Assembly: GCF_008635795.1 (NCBI RefSeq) | Contig: NZ_VWRQ01000008.1 | Location: 124,001 to 188,000, forward strand | DNA: 64,000 nucleotides | Source of the DNA: Paenibacillus tepidiphilus | GTDB taxonomy: Bacteria > Bacillota > Bacilli > Paenibacillales > Paenibacillaceae | Direction of reading: 5' to 3' | In this document: positions 1-8,493 of the stretch, piece after piece | How positions within the stretch are numbered: position 1 is the stretch's first letter | Layout of the letters: each line of letters opens with the position of its first letter | Notes under the pieces: generated by a model | What the model was told of the DNA's origin: nothing | The model's database searches: none | What the model saw: only the letters and a program-made list of their open reading frames with translations | Program-made: the position numbers and the translations under genes

Positions 1-175
1 CGGCAGCGGCGGGTATGCATTGTCCAATATCTGCAGCCGGCTGCAGCTGTATTATGGCCGGGAGGCCAGCTTGTCCTTCCGCAGCGAGCCGTTTGTTGAA
101 ACTGAAGCAACGCTATCAATTCCTATGGAAGGCGGAATGCAGCATGAATCCATCCATCAAGATATGCATCGTTGA
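1..175 (+). CDS. Sensor histidine kinase, C-terminal end only (YesM-like)
   Basis: An open frame enters from the left edge (codons in phase with base 2) and stops with TGA at 173-175. The tail reads GYALSNICSRLQLYYGREA and then SLSFRSEP. This matches the G-box end of the HATPase domain in YesM-type kinases, where GLSN-(V/I)-x-x-RL is typical. The frame overlaps the response regulator start at 144 by 32 bp, the usual kinase-regulator coupling. The gene is cut by the window edge, so its sensor part cannot be judged. Confidence 0.75.
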   Translation, partial: GSGGYALSNICSRLQLYYGREASLSFRSEPFVETEATLSIPMEGGMQHESIHQDMHR

Positions 176-1787
176 TGATATTCCGGCGGTGGTCCGGGGT
201 TTAAGCACCCGGATTGCCTGGGAGGAGCACGGGATCACCGTAGCCGCCACGGCAGCGGACGGCAAGGAGGGCCTGGCCCAAATCCGCAGGCACCGCCCCG
301 ACATCGTGCTGACCGATATCCGGATGCCGTTCATGGACGGGCTCGAAATGATGCGGACCATACAGGCGGAGATCCCGGGCATCAAGCTGATCTTTCTTAC
401 CGGGTATTCTGATTTCGCCTATGCCCAGGAGGCGATCAAGCTGGGTGCCTTTGACCTGATCGTCAAGCCGTTCACCAAATGCCAGGTGCTGGAGACCGTG
501 CTGAAGGCCAAGGAGATGCTGGAGCGTGAGCGCAGCCAGGCCGAGCAGATGCGGGGGATGGAGCAGAAGCTGCGGGAGAGCCTGCCCTATCTGCGCCAGG
601 AATATATGCGTCTGCTGATCCGTTACGGGACCCGGCAGCAGCGTCAGGCGCAGCAATGGGATTTCTACGGCATCCGTATGGAAAGCCGCCATTTCTGCGT
701 TATGGTGGCGGAGATTGATTTCTTTGCCGAGCGCACCGCAGCCCTGACTGTCCATGAAGTGGAACTGATCCGCTTTGCGGTGCAAAATATTCTGGAGGAG
801 ACGGTGTTCGCCTTCACCCAGGGCATTGTATTCCGCGAGAACGTGAGCCAGTTCGTCATTGTCATGAATCCGCCGGCGGAGCTGGATGCGGAGCAGCTGG
901 CGGAGCGGTGCCGGGAGAACGTCTCCCGGCACTCGTATCAGACGGTATCCATCGGTCTCGGCGGCGAAGTAGAGGAGACCGGGCAGCTTGCCGTCTCCTA
1001 TGCGCAGGCGTTGTCGGCGCTTGCCCGCACCTTCCTGAGCGGTGGCAATAGCGTGTACCGCCATGCGGAGGAACGGAGCGCCCAGGAGGCTATGCCGCGC
1101 TACTCCTATGACAGGGAGAAGGAACTGCTCTACTGCCTCCGTTCGGCTAATCTGGCCAAGGCGGAGGAGCAGCTGGAGGGGATCTGGAACGAGTGGATGA
1201 CCCCTCCGTTCCTGCCCGATCCGGCCATCATCAAGACGCTGTGCCTGGAGCTGGCGCATTCGGTACACCGGGTATTTACGGAGAAGGCCCCGGATGCCGA
1301 GGTCAAGGCGCTGGAGCAGAAGCTGGCGGGAATGAACCAGGCGGCCTCCTTCGGGGAGCTGCGCCGCCAGATCCGCGAGTTCTGCCGTGAGGGCTGCCGC
1401 TATGTGCAGGCCCGCCAGTCCAGTGAGACGCGTGTACTGGTTGAGCAGGCGATTGCCTATATCAACACCCGTCTGCACGAGAATCTCTCGGTGGCCGATT
1501 GTGCGCGCCATGTGCATCTCAGTCCCAGCTATTTCTCCAATCTGTTCAAGAAAGAGACGGGCATGACGCTGACCCAGTACATCATCGGGAGAAGAATGGA
1601 CAAGGCCAAGGAGCTGGTGCTGGAAGGCATGCAGGTCCAGGATATCGCGACTTCTCTGGGTTATGAGGACCGTCCCTATTTTACTGAATTGTTCAAAAGA
1701 ACCACCGGCATGACGCCGACCGATTTCCGCGCCAAGTATGCTTCAGCCCTGGAGAGGGTAAACAGTGATTTCCCCTCCCCTCAATAG
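144..1787 (+). CDS. Response regulator with AraC-type output (YesN-like)
   Basis: A 547-residue two-component regulator. The receiver domain spans about residues 5-120, with acidic pair D11/D12, phospho-acceptor D58 (LTDIRMPFMDG) and a conserved lysine in VKPF. A central region of about 300 residues lacks a clear motif. Two AraC helix-turn-helix units lie at about 440-540 (LSVADCARHVHLSPSYFSNLF and a second recognition segment ending TGMTPTDFR). The ATG at 144 was chosen because GGAAGGCGG lies just upstream and the receiver begins there; the frame stays open to 15 but that part codes the kinase tail in another frame. It probably controls the sugar-binding lipoprotein gene that follows. YesN-type regulators usually activate carbohydrate ABC operons. 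Confidence 0.9.
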   Translation: MNPSIKICIVDDIPAVVRGLSTRIAWEEHGITVAATAADGKEGLAQIRRHRPDIVLTDIRMPFMDGLEMMRTIQAEIPGIKLIFLTGYSDFAYAQEAIKLGAFDLIVKPFTKCQVLETVLKAKEMLERERSQAEQMRGMEQKLRESLPYLRQEYMRLLIRYGTRQQRQAQQWDFYGIRMESRHFCVMVAEIDFFAERTAALTVHEVELIRFAVQNILEETVFAFTQGIVFRENVSQFVIVMNPPAELDAEQLAERCRENVSRHSYQTVSIGLGGEVEETGQLAVSYAQALSALARTFLSGGNSVYRHAEERSAQEAMPRYSYDREKELLYCLRSANLAKAEEQLEGIWNEWMTPPFLPDPAIIKTLCLELAHSVHRVFTEKAPDAEVKALEQKLAGMNQAASFGELRRQIREFCREGCRYVQARQSSETRVLVEQAIAYINTRLHENLSVADCARHVHLSPSYFSNLFKKETGMTLTQYIIGRRMDKAKELVLEGMQVQDIATSLGYEDRPYFTELFKRTTGMTPTDFRAKYASALERVNSDFPSPQ

Positions 1788-1823
1788 TTGTTTTCTCCTT
1801 CACTCCGGTCCGCCGCAGGAAAT

Positions 1824-1855
1824 TATAATTTCCATAAGAAATGAATGCGATTACA
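1824..1855 (+). promoter_or_regulatory. Possible -10 element and CcpA (cre)-like site upstream of the sugar-binding lipoprotein gene
   Basis: TATAAT sits at 1824-1829. TGAATGCGATTACA at 1842-1855 differs from the cre consensus TGNAANCGNWNNCA at one position. A site just downstream of the start point would act as a roadblock under carbon repression. No good -35 is visible, so the promoter may need the YesN-like activator. Confidence 0.35.
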
Positions 1856-1877
1856 AACATCAAAGGGAGGCATCATC

Positions 1878-3269
1878 ATGATTAAGAAGCAATGGCTGCT
1901 GGCTGGAACCTCATTACTGCTGGCCGGTTCCCTGGCCGCCTGTTCATCGGCGGACGAGAATACGGAAGCAAACGGAGAAACGGCTGCCGCATCCGGGCAG
2001 ACCAAGCTGGTATACTGGAGCATTGACCGCCATGACTCGGATTTCATCGAGCAGAAGATCAGTGAATATGAAGGTCTTCACCCTGAAATCGATATTGAGC
2101 TGAAGGTGATGGCCGAGAATTACGCGCAGTCGGTGGATATCGCATTCTCCAGCAAGCAGGCGCCGGATATCCTCCGGGTGGACACGGGAAATGTGCCTAC
2201 CTGGGTGAAGAAGGGCTATCTGGAATCATTCGATAGTTATATGTCGGAGGAAATGAAGAGCCGGTTCGAGAATGTGCTGATCAATGAAAAGAACACGGTG
2301 GAGGGCAAAGTCTATACCCTGCCGAATATCGGGCAATTCTGGCGGCTGATCTACAACGTCGATCTGTTCGAGCAGGCCGGTATTACCGAGCCGCCGACCA
2401 CTCTGGCAGAGATGGTGGAGGACGCGAAGAAAATTACAGAAGCCGGCAAGAGCAGCGGCGCCTACGGCTTCGCCGGCAACTTCAAGAGCTCCAGCGGCTT
2501 TGAGCGGATCGCTTATCCGATCACTACACTGAGCAAGAACACAGGTACAGAAGGGTTCGATTTCCAGACCGGCCAATTCGACTTCGGCATGTATAAGGAA
2601 GTAGCGGAAGCGCTGCGCCAGATCGAACAGGACGGCAGCATGCTGCCGGGTTCGGAATCGCTGGATATCGATCCGTTGCGTGCGCAGTTCGCCCAGGGCA
2701 AGATCGGCATGTATTTCAACCACTCGGTGGAACCGAGCGTCTATAAAACCCAGTTCCCGACGGAAGTCCGCTGGGCAGCCGCGCTGCCGCCGACCATCGA
2801 CGGCACGCAGAACGGGGCCAGCCAGGTTATCGCCGGCAGCTACCTGGCGATGAGCAAGGACTCCGAGCACAAGGAAGAGGCCTGGAAGTTCATTGAATGG
2901 CTGTACAGCGATGAGGTGCAGGTAGCTTATCAGGAGGGCGGCTACGGCGTCTCGGTAATCCCGTCGGTAGCAGCGGTGGCGAAGGCGCCGGATATCCCGG
3001 GCATCGAGCATTTCCTGCCGACTTCCTATGACGGCATCTACCCGGCAACGCCGATCGTCATCACCGAGGGCCGTCTGGAGGGCATGAAGAAGGTCGACGT
3101 CTTCAACCGATACATCTTTGGCGGCGGCGATCTGGACAAGGAGCTGGAGGATTTGAACGCCCGCTATAATGCGGCGCTGGAGAAGGCGAAGGCCGCAGGC
3201 GACACGACAATCGAAGCGCAGCCGGATTTCGATGCCGGAGCACTGCAGAAATCACTGGCCGATAAATAA
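1878..3269 (+). CDS. Sugar ABC transporter substrate-binding lipoprotein (family 1)
   Basis: A 463-residue extracellular solute-binding protein. The N-terminus is a lipoprotein signal peptide (MIKKQWLLAG, then SLAACS lipobox), so it should be anchored outside the membrane. The mature part has the SBP_bac_1 layout, e.g. KLVYWSIDRHDSDFIEQKI near the start and APDILRVDTGNVP after it. Start 1878 follows AAAGGGAGG at good spacing; an upstream in-frame ATG at 1845 lacks one. It follows the YesM/YesN-type genes by about 90 bp and is closed by a strong terminator. No permease follows, so the cognate permeases are probably upstream of the window. The sugar cannot be told from sequence. Confidence 0.88.
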   Translation: MIKKQWLLAGTSLLLAGSLAACSSADENTEANGETAAASGQTKLVYWSIDRHDSDFIEQKISEYEGLHPEIDIELKVMAENYAQSVDIAFSSKQAPDILRVDTGNVPTWVKKGYLESFDSYMSEEMKSRFENVLINEKNTVEGKVYTLPNIGQFWRLIYNVDLFEQAGITEPPTTLAEMVEDAKKITEAGKSSGAYGFAGNFKSSSGFERIAYPITTLSKNTGTEGFDFQTGQFDFGMYKEVAEALRQIEQDGSMLPGSESLDIDPLRAQFAQGKIGMYFNHSVEPSVYKTQFPTEVRWAAALPPTIDGTQNGASQVIAGSYLAMSKDSEHKEEAWKFIEWLYSDEVQVAYQEGGYGVSVIPSVAAVAKAPDIPGIEHFLPTSYDGIYPATPIVITEGRLEGMKKVDVFNRYIFGGGDLDKELEDLNARYNAALEKAKAAGDTTIEAQPDFDAGALQKSLADK

Positions 3270-3283
3270 ACGGCTTGTTCAGG

Positions 3284-3328
3284 AAAAAAAAGACCGCAGC
3301 GATCCTATTTGGGTGCTGCGGTCTTTTT
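3284..3328 (+). terminator. Rho-independent terminator after the sugar-binding lipoprotein gene
   Basis: AAAGACCGCAGC and GCTGCGGTCTTTTT form a near-perfect stem with a 12-nt loop, followed by a U run. The A run on the left also lets it work on the other strand. Confidence 0.9.
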
Positions 3329-3332
3329 GATG

Positions 3333-3404
3333 CTCGGTGCAGGTTGCTGCCTTGTTGCTAACTGCTGTCTCGGTGCCAACTGCTGCCTCGGTGCCAAATC
3401 TGGG
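3333..3404 (+). repeat. Four imperfect 18-bp tandem repeats in an intergenic gap
   Basis: Units begin at 3333, 3351, 3369 and 3387 and resemble CTCGGTGCCAACTGCTGC. They start right after the terminator. The gap 3270-3622 otherwise holds no credible gene; short open frames across the repeat are low-complexity. Confidence 0.6.
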
Positions 3405-3622
3405 CCGCTTGCGGACCCAGAGGAAGCTTAAGGTACTGTCCTGCTGTTCGTTAGGTGAGCTGGGTTTGTGGATTATGGTCAATTTTTCGCCTACAATAGG
3501 ATTGATTAGCCGGACTGTGCTGTTGGTCGGCCTGTACACGGGATAGGGATCTAGATGCGGACTTCCCCAGACTTACTCGCAAATAGATGGTGCATAGCTA
3601 CAATATTGATGCGGTCAAGGTA

Positions 3623-4855
3623 CTAGGCTTTCTGCTCGAACAGCTTGGCAATTTCAACGATTACCTGCACCGCCTGCAGCATTACATCGACAGAGGCGTA
3701 TTCGAATTTACCGTGGAAATTCTCGCCGCCGGTAAAAATATTCGGCGTAGGCATGCCCATATACGACAGCTGTGAGCCGTCTGTCCCCCCGCGAATCGGG
3801 CGGATTACCGGGGCGATGCCCAGATTCTCCATCGCTTCATGGGCGATGTCGACGATATGGCGCACCGGCTCGATTTTTTCGCGCATATTGTAATACTGGT
3901 CCCGCAGCTCAAGCACGATCCTGTCTTCGCCGTAAGTCGATTTGAACTCGTCAGCGATGGTGGCGATCAGGGCCTTGCGGTTCTCGAATTGTGTCCGGTC
4001 AAAGTCACGGATAATATACTGCAAGGTGCTGAGCTCGGCTGAGCCCTGCATGGAGGCGAGATGGAAGAAGCCTTCGTAGCCCTCCGTAAATTCCGGTGCT
4101 TCGCCGGCGGGCAGACGCAGATGAAAGGCCATGGCGATTTTGGCCGAATTGATCATTTTGCCTTTGGCCGTGCCGGGATGGACGTTGACGCCTTTGAAGG
4201 TGATTTTGGCGGCGGCGGCGTTGAAGCTCTCGTACTCCAGCTCTCCAAGCGGACCGCCGTCTACGGTATATGCATAGGAGGCGCCAAACTTGGCGACGTC
4301 AAATTTATGCGGTCCCCGGCCGATTTCTTCGTCCGGCGTAAAGGCGACACGTATCTTGCCATGCTTGATTTCCGGATGGGCCAGCAAATAGGCCATAGCC
4401 GTCATAATTTCGGCGATGCCCGCTTTGTTGTCCGCACCGAGCAGCGTGGTGCCGTCTGTGGTAATCAGCGTATGCCCCTGGTAATGGCTCAGTTCCGGGA
4501 AGCTTGCCGGTGTCAGAACCACATTCAGCGCCTCATTCAGTACAATATCCTTGCCATCATAGTTCTCGATCACCCGCGGCTTCACATCCTTGCCCGTGAA
4601 ATCGGTGGCAGTGTCCAGATGCGCCAGGAAGCCGATGGTCGGAACCTCCTTGTCAGTATTGGCAGGCAGGGTCGCCATGACATAAGCATGCTCGTCCACC
4701 GTAACTTCCGTCAGACCCAGCTCCTGCAGTTCTTGCACCAGTTTATGGGCCAGCTCCAACTGTCCCGGGGTGGATGGGCAGGTGTCGCTGTCCTCATTCG
4801 ATTGGGTATCCATAGTGGCGTATGAAATAAAACGCCCGATCAGCTCGTCCTTCAA
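3623..4855 (-). CDS. pepT: Peptidase T (tripeptide aminopeptidase)
   Basis: A 410-residue M20-family metallopeptidase that removes the N-terminal residue from tripeptides in the cytoplasm. Zinc-site motifs are present: [10 protein letters not shown] with H79 and D81, then [14 protein letters not shown], and [15 protein letters not shown] carrying the catalytic Glu and a metal Glu. Near the C-terminus [16 protein letters not shown] and [17 protein letters not shown] carry the remaining conserved Asp and His. Length matches the family. It stands alone, 111 bp downstream of the sortase gene on the same strand, with no clear shared function. Confidence 0.97.
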   Translation of the reverse strand: MKDELIGRFISYATMDTQSNEDSDTCPSTPGQLELAHKLVQELQELGLTEVTVDEHAYVMATLPANTDKEVPTIGFLAHLDTATDFTGKDVKPRVIENYDGKDIVLNEALNVVLTPASFPELSHYQGHTLITTDGTTLLGADNKAGIAEIMTAMAYLLAHPEIKHGKIRVAFTPDEEIGRGPHKFDVAKFGASYAYTVDGGPLGELEYESFNAAAAKITFKGVNVHPGTAKGKMINSAKIAMAFHLRLPAGEAPEFTEGYEGFFHLASMQGSAELSTLQYIIRDFDRTQFENRKALIATIADEFKSTYGEDRIVLELRDQYYNMREKIEPVRHIVDIAHEAMENLGIAPVIRPIRGGTDGSQLSYMGMPTPNIFTGGENFHGKFEYASVDVMLQAVQVIVEIAKLFEQKA

Positions 4856-4966
4856 ATCCGGTCAGCTCCTTTGTTCAAATCAGATGTTCTCACTATATAC
4901 TATCACTTTATATTATCACTTTCTGCACCGGGACTCATCCTGCCCGTGCTGCAAGAAATCTGCTCA

Positions 4967-5662
4967 TTAACGTACAGCCAGCGGCTCCGCACGGACGAGG
5001 GACGCCGATAACAGATAACGGTCGGGGGCGGGGCCGACATAACCAAAGGGATAGCAGGTGATCAGTGTAAGGATCGGCTCATCGCTGTGCTTAATGGCTC
5101 CGCGTGCCTTATCATCCACAATGATGCTGCCGGTTACCTCATAAATGAATTTGCCATCGGCGGTTTCGGCCTCAATCCGGTCCCCGACCACAAGCTCGCC
5201 AAGACCACGGAAGACGGTGTCGCGGTGTCCGGCCAGCACACTGTTGCCGCTTGCGCCGATTGCCGCGCTGCCTTCATAGTGTCCGGCGCCCTTTTTGAGC
5301 TGTGTTTTTCCCGTACCCGCCAGAATAGCTACCCTTTTACCCAGCTTTGGAAAATAAATCTCCCCGATCACCTCACCCTCTGCATATTCTGCTTGGCCGC
5401 TGATTGCGGCAGGTGAAGCTTCCGGGCCGGCCGGATCTGCTACTTCTGCTGAATCGGCCATTTCGGCTGTCAGTGGAATTTCTTCTTCGGCGTGCACAGG
5501 TACGGCTGCGGCTTCCTCCCTCTTTTTTGCCCATTCATTCAGTGCCTGCAGGGCCTCTGCCGGCGCCTTGAAGACCTGAATGGCCGAGTACACCAGCACA
5601 GACAAAGAGAGTATGAGAATCAGCTTCACGGCAAGGGCCAGGCCGGAATGCTTCTTCTGCAT
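4967..5662 (-). CDS. srtD: Class D sortase
   Basis: A 231-residue membrane transpeptidase. One N-terminal membrane segment (about residues 8-28) is followed by an acidic Ala/Glu/Pro-rich linker to about 95, then the sortase beta-barrel. Active-site residues are visible: His in AGHRDTVF, Cys203 in LTLITCYPF and Arg215 in PAPDRYLL. GGAGGAGAGAGT precedes the ATG. It lies 26 bp downstream of a gene whose product ends in an LPDTA sorting signal, so the two form a dedicated enzyme-substrate pair. The class D assignment rests on this signal and overall size. Confidence 0.92.
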   Translation of the reverse strand: MQKKHSGLALAVKLILILSLSVLVYSAIQVFKAPAEALQALNEWAKKREEAAAVPVHAEEEIPLTAEMADSAEVADPAGPEASPAAISGQAEYAEGEVIGEIYFPKLGKRVAILAGTGKTQLKKGAGHYEGSAAIGASGNSVLAGHRDTVFRGLGELVVGDRIEAETADGKFIYEVTGSIIVDDKARGAIKHSDEPILTLITCYPFGYVGPAPDRYLLSASLVRAEPLAVR

Positions 5663-5688
5663 ACTCTCTCCTCCAGACGGTTAATCCG

Positions 5689-6741
5689 TTATTTCTTGGT
5701 CTTTAGTTTGCGTAGTGCGACAATGCTGAGTACGGCGACGATCAGGCTGACGGCGATCAGGTTATACCATGGACCGGCAGTGTCCGGCAGGTCTCCGTCC
5801 TCTTCCGGACCGGCGAGCGGAAGTTCATCCTCCTCCAGAGCAATCTCCGGATCAGGCGAAGGCGTAGCACCCGTATTCACGGCCCCGTCATTGGAAGTAT
5901 CCGGTGAAGGTGTAGCTTCCTCTCCGCCGCCCAGTGGAACAGGGTCATCCCCAATGGTTACTTCTGTGGCGGCTGGTGAAGCAGTTGCGGGCGGTGTCGG
6001 TGAAGCTGTCTGGCCCGGCGTGCTTACCGGCGGGCTGGTAGGAGCGGTCGCCGTAGCTGTCGGTGCCGTTGTCGGCGATGCCGTTGGCGTAGCACTCACC
6101 TCAGGCGTACTGGAAGCAGTCGCCGTCGGCGTAGCACTCACCTCAGGTGTACTGGAAGCAGTCGCCGTCGGTGTAGCACTCACCTCAGGTGTACTGGAAG
6201 CAGTCGCGGTCGGCGTTGCACTCACCTCAGGCGTAGCAGTCGCGGTCGGCGATGCTGACGGCCCGGCGGTCGGGTCCGGCACCGCAGAAGCGGAGAAGTC
6301 GAAGACGATGCTCGCCGCCTTCCCTTGATACTCATTTCCCGCTTCCTTGGGGAAAATGACGTCCATGCGGATTTTTTCTTGTCCGCCCCCGGGCAGGCTG
6401 CCGATCGCGACCCGGCCCTCTGCGTCGCTCATGGCGCCGGAGTAGAGGATTACTCCCTCTTTTTCAAGCGTCATCTGCAGAATATTGAATAAATCCAAGC
6501 TTCCGGACTGATATTTGAAGTCTACATAATAGGTGAATTTCTCATTACCATCATTAATGACAGTGTACTCCGAAGTCATCTCATCACCCGGCTGCATATT
6601 ATCCATCACCGCTTGGCTTGCCGTATGCGAGTTGACCTTCAGTTTAATCGTATCTTCCGCGCTTACCCCTCCGGCATGCCACACGACACCGGCTAGAATG
6701 ATCAGAATATAGGCCCCGATAAAAACCGAGTGGTATTTCAT
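5689..6741 (-). CDS. Sortase-anchored surface protein with LPDTA signal and Thr/Pro/Ser repeat stalk
   Basis: A 350-residue secreted protein. A signal peptide (MKYHSVFIGAYILIILAGVV, ending near VSA) leads to a folded domain of about 130 residues that resembles camelysin/TasA-type surface proteins (TVINDGNEKFTYYVDFKYQSG). A stalk of TPEVSATPTATASS repeats follows. The C-terminus has LPDTAG, a hydrophobic span and basic tail RKLKTKK, the layout of a sortase substrate. The start at 6741 follows AAAGGAG; the frame is open further upstream without a site. The natural anchoring enzyme is the adjacent sortase. The function of the N-terminal domain is not known to me; the camelysin resemblance is only by eye. 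Confidence 0.85.
   Translation of the reverse strand: MKYHSVFIGAYILIILAGVVWHAGGVSAEDTIKLKVNSHTASQAVMDNMQPGDEMTSEYTVINDGNEKFTYYVDFKYQSGSLDLFNILQMTLEKEGVILYSGAMSDAEGRVAIGSLPGGGQEKIRMDVIFPKEAGNEYQGKAASIVFDFSASAVPDPTAGPSASPTATATPEVSATPTATASSTPEVSATPTATASSTPEVSATPTATASSTPEVSATPTASPTTAPTATATAPTSPPVSTPGQTASPTPPATASPAATEVTIGDDPVPLGGGEEATPSPDTSNDGAVNTGATPSPDPEIALEEDELPLAGPEEDGDLPDTAGPWYNLIAVSLIVAVLSIVALRKLKTKK
6089..6235 (-). repeat. 42-bp in-frame tandem repeats coding the stalk
   Basis: Units of 42 bp start at 6089, 6131, 6173 and, shortened, 6215, with few mismatches. They code the 14-residue stalk unit. Near-identity at DNA level suggests copy number can change by slippage or recombination. Confidence 0.85.
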
Positions 6742-6914
6742 CCTCACGTTCTCCGCTCCTTTCGTCTGGAGGCATCTGCACCTGCGCCTCCGCATCCGGC
6801 GACACTTTTCCACTCTATTCGGGCAAATTCTGCTGATGCCGTCGAAATAGGTGGTATCTTGAAGGACTACTAAATCGGCGCCCGGGTTGACGGAGCAGAG
6901 AAGCTGGAGCGCAC

Positions 6915-6943
6915 AATATATGTATGTTCGTTATAACGAATAA
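6915..6943 (-). promoter_or_regulatory. Palindromic operator TTCGTTATAACGAA at the surface-protein promoter
   Basis: A perfect 14-bp palindrome at 6927-6940 lies upstream of the sortase-substrate gene. On the minus strand TATATT (6915-6920) could be the -10, with the palindrome filling the spacer. The half-site TTATAACGAA recurs at 7096-7105. The rest of 6742-7127 (about 390 bp) shows no gene. Confidence 0.45.
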
Positions 6944-7127
6944 GTTCAGTATAATCAAAATTCTAAATAAAGAGAAGTGCTGTGTGATGCTAATTATGCT
7001 TGAAATAACACATTAACCCTTAGTATTAGTATGTTATCGCGTTTTCACTTCTTGCTGCTTCGTTTTTCTTTACATATCTTTGTTTGTGGTGATTCTTATA
7101 ACGAACGAATGCTTGTCTATCACGTTA

Positions 7128-7186
7128 AAAAAGCAAGGGACAGCCAAGAGCGGTATACACCGTCTCTCAAGACTGTCCCTTGCTTG
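7128..7186 (-). terminator. Terminator of the monooxygenase gene
   Basis: GCAAGGGACAG (7133-7143) pairs with CTGTCCCTTGC (7173-7183). Read leftward the stem is followed by TTTTTT. It closes the leftward gene ending at 7200. Confidence 0.85.
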
Positions 7187-7199
7187 CCGCTCTTTGCGG

Positions 7200-8213
7200 T
7201 TAGTTGGTTCTGAAGACCTCCGCCACAAGCTCATATGAGCGCAGTCGCGCGGAATGGTCATACATCTGCGAAGCGATAATAAACTCGTCAGCATCCGTTT
7301 CCTCGGCAATCCGCAGCAGACGCTCCTTGAGCGAGGATGAATCCCCTGCGATGGAATATTGCTGCTTATCCAGCAGGAGCGCCTTCTCCTGTGGAGACCA
7401 GATGCCTTCCATACTGTCTACCGGAGGCTGCAGCTTACCAGTACGGCCGCGGATGATATTCAGAAATTGCTGCTGCTGGGAAGTGGCCAGATAGCGAGCT
7501 TGTTCCGCGGTATCAGCTGCGGTAATACCGAGCCCTACCATGACATGCGGCTTATCCAGTACAGCCGAGGGCTTGAAGCCGGTGCGGTAGAGATGCAGTG
7601 CAGGCAGCAGATAGTCCGGCGCGAAATGGCTGGCAAAAGCGAACGGCAATCCGAGCTGGGCTGCCAGCTGGGCGCTGAAGCCGCTGGAGCCCAGCAGCCA
7701 GATCGGCACGTTCAGGCCCTCCCCGGGAAAAGCGCGTACGCCGAGCGGCCGCGAACCCGCGCCGTCAGGATCAAAGAACGCGCGCAGCTCGCTGAGCTGC
7801 TCGGGGAATTCGTTGCCGGTGGTGCCAAGCCCGCGCCGCAGTGCTCTGGCCGTAGCCTGGTCCGAGCCGGGCGCCCGGCCGAGGCCCAGATCGATCCGGC
7901 CGGGATACAGTGACTCCAGCGTGCCGAATTGCTCGGCAATCACCAGCGGAGCGTGGTTCGGCAGCATAATGCCGCCGGAACCGACGCGGATGCTGCGGGT
8001 CCCGGCTGCGACATGCCCGATGACAACCGATGTAGCGGAGCTGGCGATGCCCGGCATATTATGATGCTCGGCCAGCCAGAAGCGGCGGTAGCCCCAATCT
8101 TCGGCATGGCGGGCCAGGTCCAGTGTGTTATTTAAAGAATCCGCGGCTGTGCCGCCCTCCACGATGGGTGACAGGTCCAGCACGGAAATAGGTATATCCT
8201 TCAATTGCTTCAC
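7200..8213 (-). CDS. Luciferase-like flavin monooxygenase
   Basis: A 337-residue cytoplasmic LLM-class flavin-dependent oxidoreductase. The start at GTG 8213 follows GGGAGGTAA; a longer open frame to 8435 has no such site and codes unlikely sequence. Typical motifs: LDLSPIVEG at the N-terminus, [51 protein letters not shown], and [19 protein letters not shown]. This is the group often annotated as MsnO8 or YtmO-like. The substrate is not deducible. It is monocistronic: a terminator follows and a divergent LacI-type gene lies upstream. Confidence 0.9.
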   Translation of the reverse strand: MKQLKDIPISVLDLSPIVEGGTAADSLNNTLDLARHAEDWGYRRFWLAEHHNMPGIASSATSVVIGHVAAGTRSIRVGSGGIMLPNHAPLVIAEQFGTLESLYPGRIDLGLGRAPGSDQATARALRRGLGTTGNEFPEQLSELRAFFDPDGAGSRPLGVRAFPGEGLNVPIWLLGSSGFSAQLAAQLGLPFAFASHFAPDYLLPALHLYRTGFKPSAVLDKPHVMVGLGITAADTAEQARYLATSQQQQFLNIIRGRTGKLQPPVDSMEGIWSPQEKALLLDKQQYSIAGDSSSLKERLLRIAEETDADEFIIASQMYDHSARLRSYELVAEVFRTN

Positions 8214-8240
8214 CAAAATTACCTCCCTGCTTCGGAATAT

Positions 8241-8291
8241 GCAATACTTAGCAGTATTTGCAATGGAGATTGAAACTACCCGGTAATTATA
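8241..8291 (-). promoter_or_regulatory. Candidate promoter and leader inverted repeat of the monooxygenase gene
   Basis: On the minus strand TATAAT lies at 8286-8291 with a weak -35 (GTGTAA, 17-bp spacer). GCAATACT-TAGC-AGTATTTGC at 8241-8261 is a near-perfect inverted repeat between this promoter and the start codon, placed like a repressor site. Confidence 0.4.
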
Positions 8292-8406
8292 ACATGAAAT
8301 AATATTATTTACACACTTTAAGTAAGTTGTAATCACTTCGGAGAGAGGCGTACAACGAGTGGACAGACCAGAAAATAAACTGCGGACAGGCACATCAAAA
8401 AAAAAA

Positions 8407-8420
8407 TGTAAGCGGTACCA
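8407..8420 (+). promoter_or_regulatory. CcpA (cre) site upstream of the LacI-type regulator gene
   Basis: TGTAAGCGGTACCA fits the cre consensus TGNAANCGNWNNCA at every position and lies just upstream of the -35 of the regulator gene. Confidence 0.55.
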
Positions 8421-8428
8421 AAAAGCTC

Positions 8429-8475
8429 TTGTCAACCGTTGGGCCCCTTGCTATAATCCCTTTGAAAAGCTTTTC
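8429..8475 (+). promoter_or_regulatory. Promoter of the LacI-type regulator gene with overlapping operator
   Basis: TTGTCA (8429-8434), a 17-bp spacer and TATAAT (8452-8457) form a strong SigA promoter. The perfect palindrome GAAAAGCTTTTC (8464-8475) sits at the expected start point, so the regulator probably represses itself. Confidence 0.8.
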
Positions 8476-8493
8476 TCAAAGGAAGTTGCTGCA

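Noticed and set aside
201..1517. Long leftward open frame opposite the YesN-like gene
   Set aside because: It is an antisense shadow of a clear response regulator in high-GC DNA, with His/Leu/Arg-rich composition and no domain.
5492..6328. Rightward frame opposite the surface-protein repeat stalk
   Set aside because: Its Val/Ala/Gly repeats are the complement of the TPEVSATPTATASS coding repeats; no start site.
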